Assembly: GCA_002710725.1 (NCBI GenBank)
Contig: PAKT01000087.1
Span: 1 to 52,010 of the forward strand
DNA from: Spongiibacteraceae bacterium
GTDB lineage: Bacteria; Pseudomonadota; Gammaproteobacteria; Pseudomonadales; Spongiibacteraceae
Direction: 5' to 3'
Length of the DNA: 52,010 nt
The notes under the pieces are model-generated. The model did not search any database. It saw only the letters and a list, made by a program, of their open reading frames with translations, and was not told the origin of the DNA. Both the position numbers and the translations under genes were made by a program. Positions 35,367 to 43,821 of this stretch are shown piece by piece (the stretch's first letter is position 1; each line of letters begins with the position of its first letter).

Positions 35367-35387
35367 GGGCCGATTGCTAATCGGCCC
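35367..35387. terminator. Strong 9-bp hairpin just inside the right transposon end
   Basis: GGGCCGATT (35367-35375) pairs exactly with AATCGGCCC (35379-35387) over a 3-nt loop. It lies about 110 bp beyond the nrdB stop and could end nrdAB transcription before it enters the element. No T tract follows on either strand, so a rho-independent role is uncertain. Confidence 0.4.
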
Positions 35388-35424
35388 TGACCTTTATATG
35401 GAATCTGATCTCTATGTGTTGGCC

Positions 35425-35492
35425 AGTCTATCCTCTACCTTTTCAGTCCAGTCACTAAGTTTGCAGTCCAGCCTCAAAGTGTTTCTGATGTT
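35425..35492 (-). repeat. Inferred right end: three 20-bp-spaced TnsB-like sites and terminal repeat
   Basis: Read inward on the minus strand: AACATCAG (35492-35485), seven variable bases, then site R1 GAGGCTGGACT (35475-35465), R2 GTGACTGGACT (35455-35445) and R3 GAGGATAGACT (35435-35425). The sites sit exactly 20 bp apart, each followed by a short A-rich tract. A weak fourth match lies near 35402-35412. Tightly packed sites at one end and dispersed sites at the other is the layout of Tn7 right and left ends. The outermost base cannot be fixed. Confidence 0.6.
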
Positions 35493-35498
35493 TAAAAT

Positions 35499-36824
35499 TT
35501 ACTCCCAGCTAAGCGCTCCACCTGTCTGATACTCGATTACGCGCGTTTCAAAGAAGTTCTTCTCCTTGCGCAAATCCATAATCTCGCTCATCCAGGGGAA
35601 GGGGTTCTGCGCACCGGGGAACTGCTCTTTCAAACCAATCTGCACCAAACGGCGGTTGGCAATAAAGTGCAGGTACTGCTCCATCATGCCGGCGTTCATA
35701 CCCAGTACACCGCGCGGCATGGAGTCGCGGGCGTATTCGATTTCGAGCTGGGTGCCTTCCACGATCATCTGGGCCACTTCCTGCTGGAACTGGGGTGTCC
35801 ACAGGTGGGGGTTTTCCAGTTTGATCTGGTTGATCAGGTCGATGCCGAAGTTCAGGTGCATGGACTCGTCGCGCAGGATGTACTGGAACTGCTCGGCGAC
35901 GCCGGTCATTTTGTTGCGGCGGCCCATGCTGAGGATCTGGGTAAAGCCGCAGTAGAAGAAGATGCCTTCAGTGACGCAGTAGAAGCCGATCAGGTTGCGC
36001 AGCAGTTCCTGATCTTTGTCCGGGGTGCCGGTCTGGAAGGTGGGGTCAGACAGCGAGCTGGTGTGCTTGAGGCTCCAAGCCGCCTTCTTGGCGATGGAGG
36101 GCAGCTCGCGGTACATGTTGAAGACTTCGCCTTCGTCCATGCCCAGTGACTCTACACAGTACTGGTAGGCGTGGGTGTGGATGGCTTCTTCAAAGGACTG
36201 GCGCAGCAGGTACTGGCGGCACTCGGGGTTGGTGATATGGCGGTATACGGCCAGCACCAGGTTGTTGGCAACCAGTGAGTCGGCGGTTGAGAAATAACCC
36301 AGTGAGCGCATGACGATGCGGCGCTCGTCTTCGGTCAGGCCTTCCGGATTTTTCCACATGGAAATATCCGCCGACATATTCACTTCCTGGGGCATCCAGT
36401 GGTTGGCGCAGCCATCCAGGTATTTCTGCCAGGCCCAGTCGTATTTGAAGGGTACGAGCTGGTTTACGTCGGCGCGGCAGTTGATCACGCGCTTGTCGTC
36501 GACTTCGATACGGGCGGCGCCCATTTCGAGTTCTTCGAGGCCAGTGGCCACGTCGAGTTCTGCCAGGGCGCGTTCGGCGCGGGCCTGAAGCGACTCGTCG
36601 GCGATGACTTCATCGCCGATTGCTTCGGCGGGGGCTGCTGCGGCTGGCGTTGCGGGAGTTGTGTCCGCGTAGGCCGTGACCGGTTCCTGTACGGCGTGCT
36701 TGGGTGCAGCCGGTGCAGGCTCAGCTTGTGCCGCAGGCGCCTCGTTCTGAGAGGGCGGCGTTTGAGGTTTGGCCTTGATGGCGTCCAGTGCTTCGTCGGT
36801 GTTGTATTCGTCCCAGCTTAACAT
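35499..36824 (-). CDS. nrdB: Class Ia ribonucleotide reductase small subunit NrdB
   Basis: NrdB carries the diiron-tyrosyl radical cofactor that starts ribonucleotide reduction in NrdA. The 441-residue product has iron ligands and radical Tyr in EEAIHTHAY, further ligands in [10 protein letters not shown], and the conserved C-terminal tail used to dock NrdA. The N-terminus carries a long Ala/Pro-rich linker (about 20-75) that makes it longer than E. coli NrdB (376). I chose ATG 36824 because AGGA lies 6 bp upstream and MLSWDEY matches relatives; 36863 lacks a site. It follows nrdA on the same strand. Its 3' end lies 7 bp from the inferred transposon end, suggesting it is the attachment gene. 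Confidence 0.93.
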   Translation of the reverse strand: MLSWDEYNTDEALDAIKAKPQTPPSQNEAPAAQAEPAPAAPKHAVQEPVTAYADTTPATPAAAAPAEAIGDEVIADESLQARAERALAELDVATGLEELEMGAARIEVDDKRVINCRADVNQLVPFKYDWAWQKYLDGCANHWMPQEVNMSADISMWKNPEGLTEDERRIVMRSLGYFSTADSLVANNLVLAVYRHITNPECRQYLLRQSFEEAIHTHAYQYCVESLGMDEGEVFNMYRELPSIAKKAAWSLKHTSSLSDPTFQTGTPDKDQELLRNLIGFYCVTEGIFFYCGFTQILSMGRRNKMTGVAEQFQYILRDESMHLNFGIDLINQIKLENPHLWTPQFQQEVAQMIVEGTQLEIEYARDSMPRGVLGMNAGMMEQYLHFIANRRLVQIGLKEQFPGAQNPFPWMSEIMDLRKEKNFFETRVIEYQTGGALSWE

Positions 36825-36924
36825 CGAATGTCCTTCGCTCTTTGCTGTGTTGGTTTGCTGCATGGATACCCACCTTTGTTGTTATGACAGTGAACGGGTA
36901 CTGCGCGTTCCGGTTGAGTTTTTT

Positions 36925-37002
36925 GGGGTGAGGGGCGTTGCTTGCGCGTTTCCCCTCACCCTAACCCTCTCCCCAGGGAGAGGGGACTTGCCCTCACCCT
37001 GG
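36925..37002. repeat. CCCTCACCC / CCCTCTCCC palindromic repeat between nrdA and nrdB
   Basis: GGGTGAGGGG (36926-36935) pairs with CCCCTCACCC (36952-36961), and CCCTCTCCC (36965-36973) pairs with GGGAGAGGG (36976-36984). A third CCCTCACCCTGG follows at 36991-37002. This is the intergenic palindrome found in many proteobacteria. It lies within the nrdAB transcript and may adjust expression of the two genes through folding. Confidence 0.75.
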
Positions 37003-37018
37003 ATTGAAGGTGTGTACT

Positions 37019-39883
37019 TTACTGACAAGCCTCGCAATCCGGGTCGTCCAGTGAGCAGGCGGCTGGTACCGGTGCGGCGCTGGGCGCTGCTTCGGGGGCC
37101 TGCGACGACACCTTGTTCATGGTGCCGCGATCAACGGTGGACTTCTCGGTGGTGGACGCTGCCAGGGCACGGAGGTAGTAGGTGGTTTTTAGACCACGGA
37201 ACCAGGCCATGCGGTAGGTGATGTCCAGTTTCTTGCCAGAGGCGCCAGCGATGTAGAGGTTCAGGGACTGGGCCTGATCGATCCACTTCTGACGGCGCGA
37301 GGCGGCATCAACCAGCCAGCGCGGCTCTACCTCAAAGGCGGTGGCGTACATGTCTTTCAGATCCTGTGGGATGCGATCGATCTTCTGTACTGAGCCTTCG
37401 TAGTATTTCAGGTCGTTGACCATGACGCTGTCCCACAGGCCGCGCGCTTTCAGGTCGCGCACCAGATAGGGGTTCACTACCGTGAACTCGCCGGACAGGT
37501 TCGATTTCACGTACAGGTTCTGGTACGTGGGCTCGATGGACTGGGATACGCCAGTGATGTTGGCAATGGTCGCCGTGGGGGCAATGGCCATCACGTTGGA
37601 GTTGCGCATGCCGTCCTGTGCCACTTTGTTGCGCAGGCTTTTCCAGTCCAGAGTTTCGGTGCGATCCACTTCAATAAACTGGGCGCCGCGCTCGTCGATC
37701 AGTTTGCTCAGTGAGTCGATCGGCAGAATGCCCTGGCTCCACAGTGAACCTTCGTAGCTTTCATAGCGGCCGCGCTCGGCTGCCAGATCGCTGGAGGCTT
37801 TGATGGCGTAGTAGCTCACCGCTTCCATGGAGCGGTCGGCAAAGTTCACCGCGCTGTCAGAGGCGTAGGCAATGTGCTGTCGGTAGAGTGCATCCTGGAA
37901 GCCCATGATGCCCAGACCCACCGGGCGGTGCTTGAAGTTGGAGTTCTGCGCCTGGGGCACCGAGTAGTAGTTAATGTCGATCACGTTGTCGAGCATGCGC
38001 ACGGCGGTGTTGATCGTCTTCTCGAGCTTGGCGTGATCGAGGCCGTTTTCGTCCACGTGCTGGGCCAGGTTGACCGAGCCCAGGTTACATACCGCGATCT
38101 CTTCCTTGTTGGTGTTAAGAGTGATCTCGGTGCACAGGTTGGACGAGTGAACCACACCGGCATGCTGCTGCGGGCTGCGCAGGTTGCAGGGATCTTTAAA
38201 GGTGATCCACGGGTGGCCGGTTTCAAACAGCATGCTCAGCATCTTGCGCCACAGGTCGGCCGCCTTCACGGTTTTGTGGTGCTTCAGCTCGCCGCGCTCG
38301 GCCATGGCTTCGTATTCTTCGTAGCGCTTCTCAAAGGCGGCGCCGTACAGGTCGTGCAGGTCGGGGCAGTCGCTGGGCGAGAACAGGGTCCACTTGCCGT
38401 CGGTGAAGACGCGCTTCATGAAGAGGTCAGGCACCCAGTTGGCGCTGTTCATGTCGTGGGTGCGGCGACGGTCGTCACCGGTGTTCTTGCGCAGCTCGAG
38501 GAATTCCTCGATGTCCATGTGCCAGGTTTCCAGGTAGGCGCAGACCGCGCCCTTGCGCTTGCCGCCCTGGTTAACGGCCACGGCGGTGTCGTTAACCACT
38601 TTCAGGAAGGGCACAACACCCTGTGATTTACCGTTGGTGCCTTTGATGTAGGAGCCCAGTGCGCGCACGGGAGTCCAGTCGTTGCCGAGACCGCCGGCAA
38701 ACTTGGACAGCATGGCGTTGTCCTGAATGGCGCCGTAGATGCCGTGCAGGTCGTCGGGCACGGTAGTCAGGTAGCAGCTGGACAATTGCGGGCGCAGGGT
38801 GCCGGCATTGAACAGGGTCGGGGTGGAGCTCATGTAATCAAAAGAGCTCAGCAGTTCATAGAACTCGATGGCGCGGGCGTTCTTGTCGTCTTCGCGAATC
38901 GCCAGGCCCATGGCCACGCGCATAAAGAAGATCTGCGGCAGTTCAATGCGCACGTCGTTGCTGTGGATAAAGTAGCGGTCGTACAGGGTCTGCAGGCCGA
39001 GGTAGTTAAACTGGTTGTCGTTCTCGGGCTTGATGGCCTGACCGAGGCGGGCCAGATCAAAGTCGCGCAGCTCCGGTGAGATCAGTTCCAGCTCGATGCC
39101 TTTTTCCACGTAAGCGGCCAGCGCTTTGGGGTAGTACTCGACCATGTCGTGCTGGGTGGCGCTATCGGCAATGCCGAGGAAGTTCAGGGCTTCGGCGCGC
39201 AGCTTGTCCAGCAGCAGGCGGGCGGTCACGTAGCTGTAGTTGTGTTCTTTCTCAACCAGCGAGCGAGCGGCAATCACCAGCGAGGTGTTCACCTCGTGCT
39301 GGGCTACGCCGTCGTACAGGCCTTTCAGTACTTCGTCCAGAACCGTTTTGCTATCGACATCGGCCAGACCTTCGCAGGCTTCCTGCACGATGAATTCCAG
39401 GCGGCCAAGATCCAGCGGCGTCACTGAGCCGTCTTCCTGAGTCACGCGAATCGAGGGGTGGGCTTTTTCAGCAGGCTGGGCCTTTTTGCGCTCTTCAGCG
39501 CGGGCGGCGCGATAGAGAACGTAGTCGCGGGCAACCTTGTGCTCGCCGCTGCGCATCAGGGCCAGCTCGACCTGATCCTGCACGTCTTCAATATGGATGG
39601 TGCCGCCGGAGGGCATGCGACGCTTGAAGGTGGCAGTCACCTGATCGGTCAGCTTGGCCACGGTTTCGTGAATGCGGGTAGAGCCTGCGGCATTGCCGCC
39701 TTCTACGGCCAGAAAGGCTTTGGTAATCGCGACCGAAATCTTGTCGTCGGTATAGGGCACCACGGTGCCGTTGCGCTTGATAACGCGCAGCTGACCGGGG
39801 GCGGTGGCCTGGATTTCGGTTTTGGAGGGTGAGTTCGGGGCTTGAGTGGCGCTGCTTTGCTGGCTTTCTACGTGGGTTTGCAT
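37019..39883 (-). CDS. nrdA: Class Ia ribonucleotide reductase large subunit NrdA
   Basis: NrdA reduces ribonucleoside diphosphates and holds the allosteric sites. The 954-residue protein has two N-terminal ATP-cones (about 25-115, starting RVIKRNGTVVPYTDDKI; and about 135-225), as in Pseudomonas NrdA. The catalytic core includes SNLCTEI and CNLGSVNL around the active-site Asn/Cys/Glu, and the C-terminal CEAC redox pair that regenerates the enzyme. I chose ATG 39883, preceded by GGAGAG; ATG 39898 lacks a site. It is upstream of nrdB in one operon, with candidate NrdR and DnaA sites in front. Confidence 0.95.
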   Translation of the reverse strand: MQTHVESQQSSATQAPNSPSKTEIQATAPGQLRVIKRNGTVVPYTDDKISVAITKAFLAVEGGNAAGSTRIHETVAKLTDQVTATFKRRMPSGGTIHIEDVQDQVELALMRSGEHKVARDYVLYRAARAEERKKAQPAEKAHPSIRVTQEDGSVTPLDLGRLEFIVQEACEGLADVDSKTVLDEVLKGLYDGVAQHEVNTSLVIAARSLVEKEHNYSYVTARLLLDKLRAEALNFLGIADSATQHDMVEYYPKALAAYVEKGIELELISPELRDFDLARLGQAIKPENDNQFNYLGLQTLYDRYFIHSNDVRIELPQIFFMRVAMGLAIREDDKNARAIEFYELLSSFDYMSSTPTLFNAGTLRPQLSSCYLTTVPDDLHGIYGAIQDNAMLSKFAGGLGNDWTPVRALGSYIKGTNGKSQGVVPFLKVVNDTAVAVNQGGKRKGAVCAYLETWHMDIEEFLELRKNTGDDRRRTHDMNSANWVPDLFMKRVFTDGKWTLFSPSDCPDLHDLYGAAFEKRYEEYEAMAERGELKHHKTVKAADLWRKMLSMLFETGHPWITFKDPCNLRSPQQHAGVVHSSNLCTEITLNTNKEEIAVCNLGSVNLAQHVDENGLDHAKLEKTINTAVRMLDNVIDINYYSVPQAQNSNFKHRPVGLGIMGFQDALYRQHIAYASDSAVNFADRSMEAVSYYAIKASSDLAAERGRYESYEGSLWSQGILPIDSLSKLIDERGAQFIEVDRTETLDWKSLRNKVAQDGMRNSNVMAIAPTATIANITGVSQSIEPTYQNLYVKSNLSGEFTVVNPYLVRDLKARGLWDSVMVNDLKYYEGSVQKIDRIPQDLKDMYATAFEVEPRWLVDAASRRQKWIDQAQSLNLYIAGASGKKLDITYRMAWFRGLKTTYYLRALAASTTEKSTVDRGTMNKVSSQAPEAAPSAAPVPAACSLDDPDCEACQ

Positions 39884-39903
39884 GGTCTCTCCGGACATTC
39901 GTG

Positions 39904-39920
39904 CTATCTATATATGGTGT
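39904..39920 (-). promoter_or_regulatory. Candidate NrdR box upstream of nrdA
   Basis: The minus strand reads ACACCATATATAGATAG, close to the NrdR consensus ACACwATATATwGTGT in its first two-thirds. It lies about 20 bp before the nrdA start. NrdR usually binds two boxes in phase; I found only one, so regulation is likely but not certain. Confidence 0.45.
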
Positions 39921-40180
39921 CTGGGCGTGTTGTTGAATACAGCATCTGGAATGCTCAATACACGGTGCCGCTTACCGCTGTATCTGATTTTATGCCTGCG
40001 TCGATCTTCGAAGAAATATTACGTATCTTGCTCAGTTTCGTTGCGAAATGGCCAGATCTTGTTTTTTTAACTTCGAGTTCGATAGAGCGCGCCAAGGCGT
40101 CACTGCAGTCAAGGACACAAGATAGTGTTGTTTTGGGCTGTTCGCAAGCACTAAATGTTGGGGATTGAGTGTTAACAAGG

Positions 40181-40189
40181 TGTGGATAA
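40181..40189. promoter_or_regulatory. Consensus DnaA box upstream of nrdA
   Basis: TGTGGATAA is the exact complement of the TTATCCACA DnaA box, about 300 bp upstream of nrdA. In E. coli the nrdAB promoter is controlled by DnaA boxes, coupling dNTP supply to replication. A single 9-mer can occur by chance. Confidence 0.4.
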
Positions 40190-40308
40190 GTTGTGGCATG
40201 GGTGGGTACTAACCCGAGGGTGCCCGGCATAGCCGCTTTTCAGTGAAACGGCGCTAATATGACCCCGGTTTTGGCCCTAAGACGATGTTTTCATAAGGGC
40301 GGCGAGTT

Positions 40309-41373
40309 TTATGCTTTGTGATAATGTTCCGCTTCGTCCTGCTGGCGGAAGGCAATCAGATGTTCCACGTCGGCTTCGATGGCAATACTGTCGCCGATTT
40401 GAAAATCCCGGTGGCTGGGGAGCAGGGCTTCGACCTTGCTGCCGGTGGGCAGGGCCAGTCGGTAGAGGGTGGCACCACCGTTGAAGACCTTCTTCTCGAT
40501 GGTCGCTTCAATCCCTTCAAAGTCGCTGAGCACAATATCGTCCGGGCGCAGCAGGACCTCGACCGGGGAGTTTTCCGGCCAGGGGTAGGCGCGGTTGCCG
40601 TGCAGGTCGCCCAGCTCGGTCTGGATGCTGTTGTGCCCGCTGACCACGCCGGGCAGAAAACTGCCGCGACCGATAAACTCGGCCACCAGTCGGTTGGCCG
40701 GTTCGTGGTAGAGATTGAAGGGGGTGTCCCACTGCTGCAGGGCGCCGTGATAGAGCAGGCCGATATGGTCGCTGAAGGCGAAGGCTTCTTCCTGGTCGTG
40801 GGTGACCAGAATGGCGCTGATACCGTAGTCCTTGAGAATGTCGCGCACTTCCAGGCTCAGGCTCTTGCGCAGTTCGGCGTCGAGGTTGGAAAAGGGCTCG
40901 TCGAGCAGCAGCAGTTTCGGCGCCGGTGCCAGCGCCCGGGCCAGCGCCACGCGCTGCTGCTGGCCGCCTGAAAGTTCGTGGGGGTAACGCTCTTCCACGC
41001 CATTGAGGCGCACCAGTTCCAGCAGTTGCTGCACAATACGATTCTGTTCGCCGCCGGTTTTTTTGCGCAGGCCGAAGCAGATGTTCTGTTTTACTGTGAG
41101 GTGGGGAAAGAGGGCGTAGTCCTGAAACACCATGCCCACCTTGCGCAGTTCCGGGTCGAGCGAAAAGCCGGGCTGGCTGAGCAGGCTGTCGCCGAGCAGA
41201 ATCTCGCCGCGCCGCACCGGCTGGAAACCGGCGATGGCGCGCAGGGCGGTGGTTTTGCCGCAGCCACTGGGGCCGAGCAGGGTGCAGATATCGCCTTCAT
41301 TCACATGAAAGCTGATGTCGTCGATAACCGGCTCGCCGTCGTAGTGGCACTGGATGTTTTTGACTTGGAGCAT
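40309..41373 (-). CDS. ABC transporter ATPase of the FbpC/PotA type
   Basis: This 354-residue ATPase would energise uptake through an inner-membrane permease. Walker A GPSGCGKTT, the Q-loop VFQDYALFP, the signature LSGGQQQR, Walker B LLLLDEP and a switch His (VTHDQEEAF) are present. The C-terminal third is a TOBE domain as in ferric-iron (FbpC) or polyamine/thiosulfate importers; the closest resemblance is FbpC. No permease or binding protein is adjacent, so the substrate is open. Directly upstream is a palindromic repeat and argF. Confidence 0.88.
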   Translation of the reverse strand: MLQVKNIQCHYDGEPVIDDISFHVNEGDICTLLGPSGCGKTTALRAIAGFQPVRRGEILLGDSLLSQPGFSLDPELRKVGMVFQDYALFPHLTVKQNICFGLRKKTGGEQNRIVQQLLELVRLNGVEERYPHELSGGQQQRVALARALAPAPKLLLLDEPFSNLDAELRKSLSLEVRDILKDYGISAILVTHDQEEAFAFSDHIGLLYHGALQQWDTPFNLYHEPANRLVAEFIGRGSFLPGVVSGHNSIQTELGDLHGNRAYPWPENSPVEVLLRPDDIVLSDFEGIEATIEKKVFNGGATLYRLALPTGSKVEALLPSHRDFQIGDSIAIEADVEHLIAFRQQDEAEHYHKA

Positions 41374-41401
41374 CGGGTTTCCGTAGCTTCTGGTTTTGGG
41401 T

Positions 41402-41498
41402 TCCCCTCACCCTGTCCCTCTCCCGGGGGGAGAGGGGACCCTCCATTGTGGCTCCGTGGGCTCCCTCTCCCTCTGGGAGAGGGTTGGGGTGAGGGTGG
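41402..41498. repeat. Two inverted CCCTCACCC palindromic units between argF and the ABC gene
   Basis: A first unit (CCCCTCACCC at 41404, then a CCCTCTCCC/GGGAGAGGG hairpin to about 41438) faces a second inverted unit (CCCTCTCC to GGGTGAGGG, about 41462-41496). The pair forms one large imperfect palindrome. It is the same family as between nrdA and nrdB and may end argF transcription by folding. Confidence 0.75.
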
Positions 41499-41501
41499 TC
41501 G

Positions 41502-42416
41502 TTAGCTCGCAGCTTCCAGCAACAAAAACTCCATCAAAGCCTTCTGCGCATGCAATCGGTTCTCTGCCTCATCCCAGATCACAGTGTCGGGGTTGTCCAT
41601 CAGCCCCGCAGAAATCTCTTCACCGCGATGGGCCGGCAGGCAGTGCATGTACAGGGCGTCGCTTTTGGCGACGGTCAGGAGCTCTTCGTTGACCTGAAAA
41701 CCGGTAAACTGGCGGCGGCGCTGGGCCTTTTCCTTTTCCTGGCCCATGGAGGCCCAGACGTCGGTGACCAGCAGGTCGGCGTCGCGGGCGGCTTTGGAGG
41801 GCAGGGTGGTGATTTTGACGCGGTCGCCGGCCTGTTGCACCAGATCCCTGCGCGGTTCAAAGCCTCGCGGCACGGCGATGGCCAGCTCAAAATCAAACTG
41901 GATGGCGGCGTTGATATAGCTTTGACACATGTTGTTGCCGTCGCCGATCCAGGCCACTTTTTTGCCCTGAATGCTGCCGCGATGCTCGACGTAGGTTTGA
42001 ATGTCGGCCAGCAGCTGGCAGGGGTGAAAGTCGTCGGTGAGAGCGTTGATCACCGGCACCGCGGAGTGCTCGGCGAAGCGTTCGATAATGTCGTGACCGA
42101 AGGTGCGCATCATGATGATGTCAACCATGGACGACATGACCCGGGCGCTGTCTTCGATCGGTTCGCCGCGCCCGAGCTGGGTGTGTTCAGGGGCGAGAAA
42201 CATGGCGTGGCCCCCCATCTGGGCCATGCCGGCCTCGAAGGAGATGCGGGTGCGGGTGGAGGATTTCTCAAACAGCATGCCGAGCACGTAGTTATTAAAG
42301 CGCGGCACCGCAGTGCGCGCCTTGTGTTCGGCTTTCATTTCAATTGCGCGTTGTATCAACTGCTGCAATTCGCTGGGTGAGCAATCCATTAAGCTCAAAA
42401 AATGCCTGACGGCCAT
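41502..42416 (-). CDS. argF: Ornithine carbamoyltransferase
   Basis: ArgF makes citrulline from ornithine and carbamoyl phosphate in arginine synthesis. The 304-residue protein has the carbamoyl phosphate motif SSTRTR, the HPCQ motif ([10 protein letters not shown]) and the ornithine-side HCLPA motif (MHCLPAHRG). Length matches the family. It follows argD by 28 bp on the same strand, so both steps of the pathway are probably one operon. Confidence 0.95.
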   Translation of the reverse strand: MAVRHFLSLMDCSPSELQQLIQRAIEMKAEHKARTAVPRFNNYVLGMLFEKSSTRTRISFEAGMAQMGGHAMFLAPEHTQLGRGEPIEDSARVMSSMVDIIMMRTFGHDIIERFAEHSAVPVINALTDDFHPCQLLADIQTYVEHRGSIQGKKVAWIGDGNNMCQSYINAAIQFDFELAIAVPRGFEPRRDLVQQAGDRVKITTLPSKAARDADLLVTDVWASMGQEKEKAQRRRQFTGFQVNEELLTVAKSDALYMHCLPAHRGEEISAGLMDNPDTVIWDEAENRLHAQKALMEFLLLEAAS

Positions 42417-42444
42417 CGTTGCTTACTTCTATGTTGGTTGTAGC

Positions 42445-43632
42445 TCAGGCGGCGTTGCGCTGTGCGACCCAGTTTTCGATCAGGGGGCACAGGTTGTCGA
42501 TCAGCTGCTGAACTTCCTGTTGGTTAATAATAAGCGGCGGCAGCAGGCGCACCACTTTGTCGGAGGTGACATTGATCAGCAGGCCCGCGTCCAGGCCCTG
42601 TTGTACCAGCTCGCCACAGGCGCCGGCCAGTTCGATGCCGATCATCAGGCCCTGGCCGCGAATGGCGACCACGCCGCTGAGTTTGCCGAGTCGTTCTTTC
42701 AGGCCGTCGAGCAGTTGCTGGCCGCGCTGGGCGCTGTTGTCGATCAGTTTGTCGTTCTGCAGCGTGTCGACCACGGCCAGCCCGGCCGCACAGGCCAGCG
42801 GATTACCGCCAAAGGTGGTGCCGTGGTTGCCGGGTTTGAACAGCTCGGCTGCTTCGCCGCGTGCCAGGCAGGCGCCGATGGGAATGCCGCCGCCGAGACC
42901 TTTGGCGGTAACCACCACGTCGGGCATCACACTGCTGTGCTGATACGCGAAGTATTTGCCGGTTCTGCCGTTGCCGGTCTGGACTTCGTCGAGCATCAGC
43001 AGCCACTGGTTTTTGTCGCACAGCGCACGCAGTTGATCGAGGAAGCCCTCGGGCAGCAGGTTAATGCCGCCCTCGCCCTGAATGGGCTCCAGCAGTACGG
43101 CGCACACGTCGTGATTGTTCTTGGCAATGTTTTCCAGTGCCTTGATGTCGCCAAAGGGCGCGCGGGTGAAGCCGTTCACCAGCGGTTCAAAACCGGCCTG
43201 CACCTTGCGGCTGCCCGAGGCGGTCAGGGTGGCCAGGGTGCGACCGTGAAAGGCGCCTTCCATCACCACCACGGTGGGGCGGGCGATATCGCGCTTGTGA
43301 CCGTACAGACGCGCCAGTTTCAGGGCGGCTTCGTTGCCTTCGGCGCCGGAGTTACAGAAAAAGACGTTATCCATGCCGGACAGCGCACACAGGGCGTCGG
43401 CCAGTGCCTGCTGGTTTTTCACGCCATACAGATTGGAGCTGTGTAGCAGTTCGCCGGCCTGTTCCTGAATGCGATGCGTCAGTTTCGGGTGGGCGTGGCC
43501 CAGGGCATTGACCCCGATGCCGCTGATGGCATCCAGGTAGCGTTTGTCCTGCTCGTCCACGAGCCAGACTCCCTCGCCGTGAGAAAAACTCACCGGCAAC
43601 CGATTGTAGGTCGACATCACCGTATTGGGCAT
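42445..43632 (-). CDS. argD: Acetylornithine aminotransferase
   Basis: ArgD is a PLP enzyme that converts N-acetylglutamate semialdehyde to N-acetylornithine in arginine synthesis, and may also serve lysine synthesis. The 395-residue protein has the class III aminotransferase pattern: GVNALGHAHPK, NSGAEGNEAALK, the DEVQTG motif and the PLP Lys in TAKGLGGG. ATG 43632 is favoured, with GGGGA upstream and a family-like N-terminus; an in-frame ATG at 43656 is less likely. It leads an operon with argF. Confidence 0.93.
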   Translation of the reverse strand: MPNTVMSTYNRLPVSFSHGEGVWLVDEQDKRYLDAISGIGVNALGHAHPKLTHRIQEQAGELLHSSNLYGVKNQQALADALCALSGMDNVFFCNSGAEGNEAALKLARLYGHKRDIARPTVVVMEGAFHGRTLATLTASGSRKVQAGFEPLVNGFTRAPFGDIKALENIAKNNHDVCAVLLEPIQGEGGINLLPEGFLDQLRALCDKNQWLLMLDEVQTGNGRTGKYFAYQHSSVMPDVVVTAKGLGGGIPIGACLARGEAAELFKPGNHGTTFGGNPLACAAGLAVVDTLQNDKLIDNSAQRGQQLLDGLKERLGKLSGVVAIRGQGLMIGIELAGACGELVQQGLDAGLLINVTSDKVVRLLPPLIINQQEVQQLIDNLCPLIENWVAQRNAA

Positions 43633-43821
43633 GGCAATCCCCAGTTCCTTGATCATTCCAGATTGGAAAAAAGCGGCTAAAACGCAAAAGGGCAGCCAAC
43701 GCTGCCCACCGAACGGATCATCATATAACCAATATCCTGGGCTGGCAATGCCCAGTCAGCCAGCGGCGCAATTCCCGCTGTGGCGCGGCTGGCGGGGCTT
43801 TCGAATGAGCTTGCTCAGGGC

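Larger units (their letters stand above)
5448..35492 (-). mobile_element. Inferred 30-kb Tn7-like transposon carrying defence cargo
   Basis: The element is inferred from three observations. First, a complete tnsA-tnsB-tnsC-tniQ operon lies inside. Second, a 28-bp inverted repeat bounds it (5448-5475 and 35465-35492; outer AACATCAG, seven variable bases, then TTGAGGCTGGACT, with identical spacing at both ends). Third, extra copies of the inner site follow at both ends: exactly every 20 bp on the right, 54 bp apart on the left. The right end is 7 bp from the nrdB stop, with nrdB and tnsA in the same orientation, as for Tn7 at glmS. Cargo: GmrSD-like enzyme, Wadjet, type I restriction, CBASS-like pair and unknown genes. 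Against it: no TGT terminus, no clear 5-bp target duplication, and 12 kb between right end and tnsA. The tns genes are certain; the boundaries are inferred. Confidence 0.6.
39884..40308. other. nrdAB upstream control region
   Basis: This 425-bp gap separates nrdA from the ABC ATPase gene, both transcribed leftward. It contains a NrdR-box-like site (39904-39920) and an exact DnaA box (40181-40189). Near 40232-40252 a loose inverted repeat GCCG/CGGC could close the ABC ATPase transcript side. No gene is seen. Confidence 0.6.

Noticed and set aside
5430-35500. TTAAAA next to both inferred ends as target-site duplication
   Set aside because: It is AT-rich, placed asymmetrically with respect to the inverted repeat (9 bp further out on the left), and easily found by chance.
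37874-39832. Several long plus-strand frames opposite nrdA
   Set aside because: All are antisense to a fully recognisable NrdA; their translations have low-complexity shadow character.
42313-43446. 377-codon plus-strand frame opposite argD
   Set aside because: It is an antisense shadow of a GC-rich gene with intact aminotransferase motifs on the other strand.
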